A stretch of 56,134 nt of DNA from an uncultured Clostridia bacterium (GTDB lineage Bacteria > Bacillota > Clostridia > Christensenellales > UBA1242). Below the pieces are notes generated by a model, which saw only the letters and a list, made by a program, of their open reading frames with translations, searched no databases and had not been told where the DNA came from. Location of the stretch: assembly GCA_944381105.1 (NCBI GenBank), contig CALWJU010000033.1:1-56134 (forward strand). Direction: 5' to 3'. This document shows positions 42,452-52,218 of the stretch, piece after piece. Position 1 is the first letter of the stretch, and every line of letters begins with the position of its first letter. The translations under genes and the position numbers were made by a program.

Positions 42452-43348
42452 ATGGAAAACAATGAAAAATGCCAGCGAGACAAGATAGTCTTTTTTAAAA
42501 ATTGGGCAAATTCTATCAACGTACTGCCAGAGGAGTTTCAACTAGAAACATATAAGGCTCTTCTTGAATATGGCTTCTCAGGACAGATGCCAAAGGGCAT
42601 ATCTAAGATTACAGAGGCACTTCTTGTAAGTTTTTCGCTAAGCGTCGAGAATGGCATAAGCCGTTCACAACAGCAGTCCCAAAATGGAAAGAAAGGAGGC
42701 AATCCAAATTTTATTAGGGGGCAGAAAAACCCTTATTATAATGAAAATGATGACATAAACGAAGATAACCCAAACATAACCGAAGATAACCCAGACATAA
42801 ACCAAGATAACCCAAAGATAACCCAAGATTACCCAGACATAAACCAAGATAACCCAAAGATAACCCAAGATAACCCAAAGATAACCCAAGATTACCCAGA
42901 CATAACCCAAACAAAAAGTGAGATAACCCAAGATAACCCTAAAATAGAAATAGAAAAAGAAATAGAAATAGAAAATAATAATTGTCTGTCTACGAATAAA
43001 AATAATCTATCATACGTGCGTGCGTGCGAGGATAGAGAGCAGTTAAAACAGACAATCATGAATGGCTATGTAAGTTATATCTCATATTGGGGGAGTGATA
43101 TACATGGTAACGAGATATTTAGGGATATCATGTACGTTATGGCAGACGCCATCTTGAAAGCAAGAAAGGGCAAACTAAAATATCGGTGCACAAGATACAG
43201 CGAAAAGGAGATTTATGACAAGTTTTCAAAGATTGACGTACAAGACCTGAGAGATATAGTTTGGCAGATTGAAAACAATGACGAGATTAAAGACATAAGC
43301 CTCTATACATTGGGTGCTTTAATCAATAGGGCGGATGAGAAAGGATGA
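42452..43348 (+). CDS. DUF6291-like, phage-replication-type protein with DNPxITQ repeats
   Basis: The 298-residue protein opens with the KIVFFKNWANSINVLPEEF segment typical of phage-like replication proteins. It then has a stretch of seven to eight 7-residue repeats (consensus DNPKITQ) at about 105-165, and a conserved C-terminal part YVMADAILKARKGKLKYRC. The repeats are encoded by 21-base DNA repeats and are probably a flexible linker. AAGGAGG precedes ATG. Similar genes occur in prophages and mobile elements, but no phage neighbours are here, so this may be a leftover. Confidence 0.65.
   Translation: MENNEKCQRDKIVFFKNWANSINVLPEEFQLETYKALLEYGFSGQMPKGISKITEALLVSFSLSVENGISRSQQQSQNGKKGGNPNFIRGQKNPYYNENDDINEDNPNITEDNPDINQDNPKITQDYPDINQDNPKITQDNPKITQDYPDITQTKSEITQDNPKIEIEKEIEIENNNCLSTNKNNLSYVRACEDREQLKQTIMNGYVSYISYWGSDIHGNEIFRDIMYVMADAILKARKGKLKYRCTRYSEKEIYDKFSKIDVQDLRDIVWQIENNDEIKDISLYTLGALINRADEKG
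42755..42945 (+). repeat. 21-bp coding tandem repeats
   Basis: AACCCAAGATAACCCAAAGA-like units lie inside the DUF6291-like gene and encode DNPxITQ. They are prone to expansion or contraction without frame loss. Confidence 0.8.
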
Positions 43349-43711
43349 GGCTGACGAGAGGTTTTTAATATGGCTGATAATAAGGCTAACGAGAAAAAGT
43401 GATTTTCCTTTTAAGTGCGACAGCAATAGGTAATTATTAAGTTTTGCCATAATTTTTCAAAGCATGCCTAGAAAATCGCTTATGAAGTTTAATTGTTGTG
43501 GCTTGCTTTAAACTTAATTACAAATTTTCGTTCCAAATCTTGCCAAAATTTTAATTTTCTGCCGAACATGTTTAAATTTGAAAATTTTTGTGTTAAATAC
43601 GTTTAAAATTACATAGCACTGTACCGAAAACGCTTTAAAACACTAATTTTGTGCCTAGTTTACATTAATCGCTTTAACATTGTCTTGCATGCTCTTTATC
43701 TTTTAAACCTA
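43349..43711. other. Spacer between convergent genes, nothing recognised
   Basis: This 363-base stretch has scattered GTTTAAA words and no terminator that I can defend. The two flanking genes end facing each other. Confidence 0.4.
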
Positions 43712-44476
43712 TCATAGCCCTTTTGCTAGTTTTAAGTATAAGTCAAGGGCTAGGGTGTAGTGATATTTTAAAAGAGAGGAGTAAGTCTGAGAGGAAGATG
43801 AGGACATTTGGCAAAGACTATTGCTTGCTGAAAGAAGTTCTTCACAACTGTTTTTAATCTCCTCAATCTGCCCACTTGCATCTGAAAACAAGGTGTTAAA
43901 GTTTGAAATGGTATTACTCAAATTGCTGTGAGAGGTATTTAGGGCAAGTTTAGCAGAGGTCTCGTTGTAGACCAGTGTGTCAAGACTTATTGCAATGTCA
44001 TAGAGGGCTAGGTAATAATCATAAAAGCAGTCAATCGCCATAGAAAGCACTCGTTTTTCTTCTGACGAAAAGTTTCCGCTTATGGATAGGGCAGGGAATT
44101 TAGCCTCAATAATTTCACTGTCCAGCCCTTGATTTGCCTTAACACTATTTTGTACCAGCACGGCATCATTTTTATTGGCATAAGCAGATGAAATTACGTA
44201 GAAATAATCATCTTGTTCCCACACATATCCGCCACCGCCAATACTTTGAAAGTCGCCAGCACGACCTTCCGCCTCGCTTTTAACTTGCGATCTTGCAAGA
44301 GAGAGCATGTATACAGAGAAGGAGTCCTTTGTTACAGAGGATGAGTTGCTCGCCGATGGAATAAGCAGATAAGACAAATAGTTTGCGATTATTATAGCCA
44401 CAACCAAAAACAAAACACAGGCAATGATTATTAAAGATTTGCGATTATTAAATAATTTTTTGTTAAAATCTGTCAT
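43712..44476 (-). CDS. Membrane-anchored SPOR-like protein
   Basis: The 254-residue protein has one N-terminal transmembrane helix (about 15-37) after a basic start. An outside stretch of Ser and Asn follows, then a SPOR-like fold around 75-115: GGGGYVWEQDDYFYVISSAY, then NKNDAVLVQ. The C-terminal half is helical and rich in Ser and Leu. SPOR domains bind peptidoglycan at division sites, so a cell-wall role is likely. The ribosome binding site (AAAGGAG) is 16 bases before ATG, which is far, and a stop codon lies directly upstream in frame. Confidence 0.65.
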   Translation of the reverse strand: MTDFNKKLFNNRKSLIIIACVLFLVVAIIIANYLSYLLIPSASNSSSVTKDSFSVYMLSLARSQVKSEAEGRAGDFQSIGGGGYVWEQDDYFYVISSAYANKNDAVLVQNSVKANQGLDSEIIEAKFPALSISGNFSSEEKRVLSMAIDCFYDYYLALYDIAISLDTLVYNETSAKLALNTSHSNLSNTISNFNTLFSDASGQIEEIKNSCEELLSASNSLCQMSSSSSQTYSSLLKYHYTLALDLYLKLAKGL

Positions 44477-44564
44477 TTAATATTGAAAAATGCTCCTTTC
44501 CTATGATAAATTTAAAATATGCTAAAAATCGACAAAATATGCTAAAAAAAACGCACGAAAAAGT

Positions 44565-44593
44565 TTGCCAAAGGAAGAAAAAAGTATTATAAT
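44565..44593 (+). promoter_or_regulatory. Promoter of the groESL leader
   Basis: TTGCCA (44565-44570), 17-base spacer, TATAAT (44588-44593). No CIRCE inverted repeat is visible between here and groES, so heat control by HrcA in the usual form is not supported. Confidence 0.65.
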
Positions 44594-44610
44594 CACTATT
44601 GAAAACAACT

Positions 44611-44752
44611 AAGCCTTGTTTTCAGTGGCAAATGAAGATTGTAAGTAGATTGCGTCTTAGTATGCTCGGATAGTCTTGTTTGCACCTTAGGTTATGCTAT
44701 ATATTATGCAAAGAAAAGTTAGTTTATTTACGCATAGCAAAAAATGAGGCTT
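44611..44752 (+). ncRNA. Candidate structured RNA in the groESL leader
   Basis: The ends pair: AAGCCT (44611) with AGGCTT (44747), then TTTT with AAAA. Inside are two arms: GTGGCAAATGAAG (44625) with CTTGTTTGCAC (44675), and GTTATGC (44691) with GCATAGC (44732). Together these make a three-way junction of about 142 bases that starts roughly 11 bases after the promoter. No known RNA family was identified. It could be a separate small RNA or a leader that controls groES. Confidence 0.4.
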
Positions 44753-44891
44753 GCAAGATACTAAAAAACTATTTACAAAAATTTACAACATAAACAAACA
44801 CATATCTACAAAAATTTGTTACAGCAAATTTTTACAACAAAAAGAGGAAATTTTAAAAAAGTTTTCGTATAAAAATATGCAGGAGGAAAAA

Positions 44892-46804
<1,913 letters not shown>

Positions 46805-46909
46805 GAAAATCAATGTTAAGAACTCTTAGACATTGAGTAAGTTACCAAAGAAAAAATTGTCTAACTACAAAAGAAAACCTTTATTTATAGTTGCAAAAGA
46901 TATTAAGAG

Positions 46910-47540
46910 AAACAAATGACGACAAGAAAAGATACCAAAGATGAGTAGGCACAAAAGGCTTAGAGATACAAAAGACAAATAATCAAAGCACAAAAGAAAT
47001 TATGAGATACTAATGAAATTATGTGGTACTAATGAAATAATGAGGTACAAAAGATATTAAGATAAAAAAGGAGCAAAAAATTAATAGCATACAAAAGACA
47101 TAAAGTATACGTTTCATGATTTAATAATAAATTGTACAGAAGATAACTAATAATTTTCATTAATCAATAATTTTACAAAAGAAAACTAAAATCACGTTTC
47201 ATTTAATATATATTGTACAAAAGATAACTAAAATCACGTTTCATTTAATATATATTGTACAAAAGAAAACAAATAATTTTCATTAATCAATTATTTTACA
47301 AAAGAAGATGTTTTATAAAAAGCATTAAGAAATAAGCAAAACTTAAAGTTTAAAAAGTTGTGCTTATGATAAACAAATGATAAATAAGATATAGTCTTAA
47401 AATCTCAAAACCCCAAAATTTACTCAAAAGAAAAATTATACCAATGATAATCAAAAATTCACAAAGTAAAAACATACAAAAGATAGTAAATTTATAATTT
47501 TGCTACAAAATCTATTAAAAAACGTTTCATGTAAAATATA
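46910..47540. repeat. Array of ATACAAAAGA-type words and 42-bp repeats downstream of groEL
   Basis: The word TACAAAAGA (variants TTTACAAAAGA, TGTACAAAAGA, TGTACAGAAGA) recurs at least nine times in 500 bases. A longer unit ACTAAAATCACGTTTCATTT plus TTGTACAAAAGA is duplicated with period 42 (47184, 47226). Another unit, AATAATTTTCATTAATC, is present twice (about 47140 and 47272). TTGTACAA is a perfect palindrome. No gene is seen in this stretch. Confidence 0.65.
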
Positions 47541-47664
47541 TATTGTGCAAAAAGGTTAAATTTAGAAAAGTACATAAGATTTTAAAGAGGACTTATTAGG
47601 TATAAAAGGAGGTAAAATTATCGATTTTTAAAGTCATTTAAAAAATGAGAATAAAAGAGGCTTG

Positions 47665-47695
47665 GCAAGCACGAAAATTTTCGTGCTTGCTTTTT
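47665..47695 (+). terminator. Strong rho-independent terminator
   Basis: A 26-base perfect palindrome, GCAAGCACGAAAA and its complement, is followed by TTTTT. It lies 860 bases after groEL, so the groESL transcript or a short RNA may end here. Confidence 0.85.
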
Positions 47696-47724
47696 AATTA
47701 AATATATTTGTAAAAGTAGATAGA

Positions 47725-48100
47725 CAGGCTTATCCAGATTTTATTGACAAATTACGAATTCGACATATTCAAGAAAAATTCGACAGGCTTAGACAGGTTG
47801 AGCCTGCATTTAGAATAAAAAGTATATAAAATTCGACAAAACCACAAAAAAATCGACAGGCTTAGCCTGTTTTTTGAAAACCGAGCTTGTTTTTAGAAAG
47901 ATTTAAATTCGACAATTTCAAGAAGATTTCGACAGGCTTAGCCTGTTTTTATGAAAATCATTTTTAAAATCGACAAAAATGAGAATTTATCGACAGTCTG
48001 AGACTGTTTCTGTTTATAGTTATTTGTAAAATCGACAATCACAAGATAGTTTGTTTTTATAAAAATGATACAAAAAAGTGGCTAAGGCACTTGGACAGAC
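47725..48100. repeat. Hairpin repeat cluster 3 with TCGACA
   Basis: Hairpins CAGGTTGAGCCTG (47794), CAGGCTTAGCCTG (47857, 47933), CAGTCTGAGACTG (47994) and AAGTGGCTAAGGCACTT (48076) alternate with TCGACA or TCGACAA words, about ten in 350 bases. In the 13-bp members the central pairs change together (G-C, T-A, A-T) with pairing kept. The cluster lies downstream of the SDR gene. Confidence 0.7.
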
Positions 48101-48136
48101 TTAGCGTTTAAAAAAATCGATACTTTAATGTACCGA

Positions 48137-48925
48137 TTATTTATCTATATAGAAAAGTTTAGTCATAACTTTAAGCACAAGTCCTTTTGGAAAGAATTTT
48201 TGCACTTGATAGAGAATTTTATTTCTTGTTCCCATTACATACTGAGGTTTAAGATGTTTCTTTGCAATGATTTTAGTCATTATTTTAGTTGCCTTTTCGA
48301 CACTCATCCTCTTATCTTCTCGACTATCAATTCGCTCAGCAGAAAGGCGAATGGCGTCTTTATAACGCTCATTTGTCTTAAAATCTTTTTGCCTATTTTT
48401 TGTAAAGTTGGTCTTTATATCGCAAGGACAGATGGCGGTAACCTCAATTGTCGTCTTTGAAAGTTCCATTCTAAGACAGTCGCTAAGCATGCTGACTGCC
48501 GATTTGCTAGAACAGTAAAATGCTCTAAATGGCAGAGGAAAGAGGGCACAAGCCGAACTTATATTGATTATCTTACCTTTTGTGCTTAGCAGTGGCAGGG
48601 CGTACTTAATCGCATAAATCGAGCCAAGGACATTGACATCATATTCTTTTTGTATTTGTTTTTCATCGATAAGTTCAATTGCACCAGACAGACCAAAGCC
48701 CGCACAGTTGATAAGTATGTCAATGCTAGAAATTTTAGTCTTTATATCATCAAAAGCATTTTTGAGAGCCTCACTGTCAGATACGTCGACATTATAGTCA
48801 TCACCGCTAAGGCTAATACCTATGACTTTGTTGCCAAGATTTTCATAATACTCCCTTAACGCCTTGCCAATTCCACTTGAAGAGCCTGTAATCACAATAT
48901 TCGAATTTTTGACTTTTTTCATCAT
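48137..48925 (-). CDS. Short-chain dehydrogenase/reductase
   Basis: The 262-residue protein has the Rossmann motif TGSSSGIG (about 13-20), NCAG in LINCAGFG, and the catalytic Ser and YxxxK in FYCSSKSA. It is thus an NAD(P)-dependent oxidoreductase with all catalytic residues. The substrate is unknown; the layout resembles the SDR-type ketoreductases that act on small hydroxy compounds. TAAGGAG precedes two adjacent ATGs; the first is used here. Confidence 0.88.
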   Translation of the reverse strand: MMKKVKNSNIVITGSSSGIGKALREYYENLGNKVIGISLSGDDYNVDVSDSEALKNAFDDIKTKISSIDILINCAGFGLSGAIELIDEKQIQKEYDVNVLGSIYAIKYALPLLSTKGKIINISSACALFPLPFRAFYCSSKSAVSMLSDCLRMELSKTTIEVTAICPCDIKTNFTKNRQKDFKTNERYKDAIRLSAERIDSREDKRMSVEKATKIMTKIIAKKHLKPQYVMGTRNKILYQVQKFFPKGLVLKVMTKLFYIDK

Positions 48926-49140
48926 AACTCCTTAATTCTTGCTGTAATTTTAATGTAAAAATAGTATATAATAAAATATCAAATAATCAAAATGATTTGA
49001 CTTAATTTTTGATAAATGGTATTATAATAACTAAGTTTGCTAAAAATTTGCTAGAATTGTTTACTAAAAACAAAAGTTGCTAAAACTTTTTACTAAAAAG
49101 TTGCTTGTAATGTGTGCTATAAAATATAAGGAGGAGAGGA

Positions 49141-49626
49141 ATGAATAGGACTAAGAAATGGCTAATAATTGTAGCAATCATATTCAACTTTGTCGAGATT
49201 GCATGGAATGTATATAGAATAGTGGATTGGTTTATGCTTGATGAGGTTTATAGAAATTCGGTATTCTACGTAGTATATGACTTTATCACAATTGCCTGCC
49301 TTTTGACTGTTGCGGTGCTTTTAATTATGTCTATTTGGAACAATGGCAAATTATTTAGACAAAGATATGGGTATTATATGACGGCACTTGTAATATCAAT
49401 AATTGTCAACTTGCTTTCTGTGTCATCTGTACTATTAATAATCACCATGTTCATATCTGACTGGGTATGGATAAATCCAAAGGATGATAAGACGGTAACA
49501 ATTGACGATAAAACCGAGGTGATAAGAGAGAGTAAAGAGGCAAAGATTGATCGTCTCAGAAAACTCAAAGAAGAGGGTAAGATAAGTGAGGAGGAATTTC
49601 AAGCAGAACTATTAAAACTCTTGTAA
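49141..49626 (+). CDS. Small membrane protein with C-terminal SHOCT domain
   Basis: The 161-residue protein has three hydrophobic helices (about 7-25, 42-65, 76-106) and ends with a SHOCT motif: EAKIDRLRKLKEEGKISEEEF. SHOCT (short C-terminal) domains are found on many otherwise unrelated proteins and probably mediate oligomerisation or localisation. AAGGAGGAG precedes the ATG. Function unknown. Confidence 0.75.
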   Translation: MNRTKKWLIIVAIIFNFVEIAWNVYRIVDWFMLDEVYRNSVFYVVYDFITIACLLTVAVLLIMSIWNNGKLFRQRYGYYMTALVISIIVNLLSVSSVLLIITMFISDWVWINPKDDKTVTIDDKTEVIRESKEAKIDRLRKLKEEGKISEEEFQAELLKLL

Positions 49627-50151
49627 AATAATAATATAAATATTTAATAATTTTTAAATATTTTTGAGTAATAATAAAAAATTAATAATAAAAGCAATAA
49701 AAAATCAATTTTTTAAACAAAAAATATATTTTTAAACAATTTTATGCTGTAAAAAGTAAATTTTTAAAATGAAAAAATATATTTATGGCTATAAAAATGC
49801 TTTAAATAAAAAAAATAATTTAATTAAAAAATAAAACAGCGGTAGACATTTAAACATATGCTCTATCGTTTTTTTTTATTATAATAAAAATAAATCAATC
49901 TAATAATTAAAAAAATATAATAATTGCAAAAAAATATAAATAAAATTTAACAAAAATTGTTAAAAAAATAAAAAAATACTAAAAACAACAAAATATGTCA
50001 AAAAAATCATTTAAAACTAACAGACTTATCCTATTTTAGAGCAATCATTTTTATATTTGCCAAAATTAAAATATCGACAGGCTCATCCTATTTTAGAGAA
50101 ATCATTTTTATATTCGACAAAAATAAAATATTATCGACAATAATTTTATTG
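49627..50151. other. AT-rich spacer with terminator and two hairpin-family repeats
   Basis: Mostly runs of A and T. It holds the terminator at 49840 and a duplicated phrase at 50021 and 50078: CAGACTTATCCTATTTTAG and CAGGCTCATCCTATTTTAG, each followed by AATCATTTTTATATT. These are decayed members of the hairpin family at 47725. No gene. Confidence 0.55.
49840..49877 (+). terminator. Rho-independent terminator
   Basis: CGGTAGA and TCTATCG pair (one G-T) with a 15-base loop, followed by nine T. It lies 214 bases past the SHOCT gene. Confidence 0.75.
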
Positions 50152-50598
50152 CTATCTTTTTCTTTTTTCTTTAAAATATTTGCTGAGCATTTCTTGGCAA
50201 AGTTCAGAGTAAGTTGCATCATATGTTATCTCAACCTTATGGTTAAGCCTTGTGCTAGACAATATCTGCTCACAAAGGTTATCATTTGAGGTGGTCTCTC
50301 TGCAAGCATAGTATAGGTGTCTTATTCTTGCGTTTGCAATTGCTCCGCTACACATAGGACAGGGTTCAAGCGTTACATATATATCGCAGTCTACTAGGTG
50401 CCATGAGGCAAGTTTTTTACACGCCTTTTCTATGGCTATCATCTCGGCGTGGTCGAGGGCATTTTTGCTCGTTTGCCTTCTGTTATAGCCTCTTGCAATA
50501 ATCTTATTATCTTTTACTATAACAGCACCTATTGGCACTTCGTCGTTAAAAAGAGCCTTGTTTGCTTCTTTTATTGCTTCCTTCATAAAATCTATCAT
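50152..50598 (-). CDS. tadA: tRNA-specific adenosine deaminase
   Basis: The 148-residue enzyme converts A34 to inosine in tRNA-Arg. It has the zinc-binding DHAEMIAIEKA (His and catalytic Glu), PCPMCSGAI with two Cys ligands, and the family start MKEAIKEANKALFNDEVPIGAV. Length is typical. The -10 box TAAAAT stands 6 bases before the ATG, with TTTACT 17 bases further, so it is predicted leaderless. It is divergent from the CPBP protease gene, with only 79 bases between the starts. Confidence 0.95.
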   Translation of the reverse strand: MIDFMKEAIKEANKALFNDEVPIGAVIVKDNKIIARGYNRRQTSKNALDHAEMIAIEKACKKLASWHLVDCDIYVTLEPCPMCSGAIANARIRHLYYACRETTSNDNLCEQILSSTRLNHKVEITYDATYSELCQEMLSKYFKEKRKR

Positions 50599-50604
50599 AG
50601 ATAA

Positions 50605-50633
50605 ATTTTAATAAAAAAATATCACAAAGTAAA
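50605..50633 (-). promoter_or_regulatory. Promoter of tadA, leaderless geometry
   Basis: Minus strand TTTACT, 17-base spacer, TAAAAT, then 6 bases to ATG 50598. It lies back to back with the promoter at 50643. Confidence 0.6.
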
Positions 50634-50642
50634 GCACTTTTG

Positions 50643-50671
50643 TTGTTTTTTATGATAATTTATTGTATAAT
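50643..50671 (+). promoter_or_regulatory. Promoter of the first CPBP gene, leaderless geometry
   Basis: TTGTTT, 17 bases, TATAAT, then 6 bases to ATG 50678. No ribosome binding site is present. Confidence 0.65.
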
Positions 50672-50677
50672 AGTGAA

Positions 50678-51727
50678 ATGGAAAAACAGCAGTTGGAGGC
50701 AAAGACCTTTTCAAGACGAAATTTTTATAATGATGATGACAGCGGTAAGGTGTTCCTTTTTGCACTTATTTTACCTATCCTTCTTGCCATTCTCTTTACT
50801 CTTATATCCAACTTGATTGTTGGCGTGAGTGGAATGGAGAGCGAGCAGGTCTCGTCAAGCCTTGCCTATACCACTATTTTGCAGGTTGTAAGTGCGGTGG
50901 CGTCAATAGGGCTGTTTCTTGTTTATAATAAGGTAAACAATATATCTTTCTCGGCTGTAAAATTAAAGTTTAAGATGCCTTATCAAAATTACATTCTTGC
51001 GGTTTTGATAGGTATTATTTCCCTCTTTGGATTACAGTACTTTATAGGTGCGGTTGACGACCTGCTCAGTCTTATCGGCTTTCCACTTGAAATCTCATCA
51101 CCTGATATGCCAGAAAGTTTGACAAACCCTAAAAGCCTTGGTGTATTCTTTCTTTCTGTCTTTGTAACCTGCCTGCTTCCTGCAATAAGCGAAGAACTAC
51201 TTTTTAGAGGGGTGATTTTACAGGGGTTACGAAAGAGATTTGGAGATATAGGCTCAATCTTTCTCTCCGCTTTAATGTTTGCCCTTATGCACCAAAATTT
51301 GCAACAACTTGTCTACCCATTTTTGTTAGGCTCAATTATGGCATGGATAGTGCTTAGGTCTGGCTCGCTCTTCTCCTCAATGCTGGTACATTTTATCAAT
51401 AACTTCCTTGTGATACTCTTTACCTATCTATCAAATGTAACAAGTTTTTCGCTGGAACTAGCAGGTGAGTGGTGGTTCTATCTGCTTGCATTACTGCTTT
51501 TAGGTGTAACCTTTGCTATAATATACCTTATTGATAGATTTGTTTATAAGCATAAAAGTGAGGAGAACTTAGAAAGCGAAAGTCAAGACCAAAAAGGAGA
51601 AAATGGCGGAGCAAAAAAACAAAGTCAAGATAACAGCCCGCAAAAAACTTCGAAATATATCTACATTTCACTTTGTGTGTCGATATTGCTGTTTTTATTT
51701 GTTAATATTATTAATTTTGTGTTGTAA
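50678..51727 (+). CDS. CPBP-family intramembrane metalloprotease (first)
   Basis: The 349-residue protein has about eight membrane helices and the three CPBP motifs in order: SEELLFRG (Glu-Glu-x3-Arg), FALMHQN (Phe-x3-His) and LVHFINN (His-x3-Asn). This family is related to CAAX-processing proteases and in bacteria acts on peptides or in immunity and bacteriocin maturation. A Ser/Lys/Gln-rich hydrophilic segment near the C-terminus precedes the last helix. The start is at 50678 for lack of a ribosome binding site at an upstream TTG. Substrate unknown. Confidence 0.88.
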   Translation: MEKQQLEAKTFSRRNFYNDDDSGKVFLFALILPILLAILFTLISNLIVGVSGMESEQVSSSLAYTTILQVVSAVASIGLFLVYNKVNNISFSAVKLKFKMPYQNYILAVLIGIISLFGLQYFIGAVDDLLSLIGFPLEISSPDMPESLTNPKSLGVFFLSVFVTCLLPAISEELLFRGVILQGLRKRFGDIGSIFLSALMFALMHQNLQQLVYPFLLGSIMAWIVLRSGSLFSSMLVHFINNFLVILFTYLSNVTSFSLELAGEWWFYLLALLLLGVTFAIIYLIDRFVYKHKSEENLESESQDQKGENGGAKKQSQDNSPQKTSKYIYISLCVSILLFLFVNIINFVL

Positions 51728-52218
51728 AAATGTTTCAAAATTTGCTTTCGACACCAAATGACAAAATTGTTTAACACTCGACAAAACTCGTGCAAAATAA
51801 ATTAAAAATAATAAATTTCTACTTTACAGCGTATGAATAAAGTATTATTATAGTCTTAGTCAAACTAAGTCTGTGCTATGATTCTTATAGGTTTTCTATA
51901 AGGCAAAACTGAGACTATTATTACTTTATAGATTTGGCGATTTCCTTGTTTGAGTTTATGGTTTTACTAAATGTTCTTGATGGCTTCAACTTGAATAGGC
52001 TTTTGATGGGAGATTACAGATTTATAAACATATTTTAGTCTAGGTCAGGGAATGGAGGTTTTTATGCAAACCACCTCGGAAGTAAAAATTTTAACCCTGT
52101 TAAAATTTTTGTCCGTCTTGCGACGAACCTTTCGCTCCGCTCATGCTTCCTCGGAAATATACAGGAAACATAGCAGAGACTAAAAAATTGACAATTTCAT
52201 TAGGATAAAAGGAGATTT
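51728..52218. other. Structured spacer between two CPBP genes
   Basis: Within 491 bases lie the long inverted repeat at 51839, a hairpin with 12-bp perfect stem AAAAATTTTAAC/GTTAAAATTTTT at 52084 and a GGTTT/AAACC hairpin just before it. There is no long reading frame. It may hold one or more small RNAs or a leader of the second CPBP gene. Confidence 0.5.
51839..51927 (+). ncRNA. Candidate structured RNA with two alternative folds
   Basis: AAAGTATTATTATAGTCTTAGT pairs with ACTGAGACTATTATTACTTT through about 20 positions with small bulges. The apical hairpin is CTTATAG-GTTTT-CTATAAG (51884-51902). CTTAGT at 51855 can pair either with ACTGAG of the far arm or with nearby ACTAAG (51864), so two folds exclude each other. 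No family is recognised. Confidence 0.4.

Noticed and set aside
42665-42931. Minus-strand repetitive membrane-like protein
   Set aside because: It is the mirror image of the 21-bp coding repeats in the DUF6291-like gene on the plus strand.
44477-44891. CIRCE operator for groESL
   Set aside because: No TTAGCACTC-N9-GAGTGCTAA or near match is present on either strand.
44751-44891. N-terminal extension of GroES by 47 residues
   Set aside because: The upstream part is AT-rich with no ribosome binding site; AGGAGG stands right before the usual start at 44892.
51728-52218. RNase P RNA or SRP RNA
   Set aside because: None of the conserved core sequences of either RNA is present.
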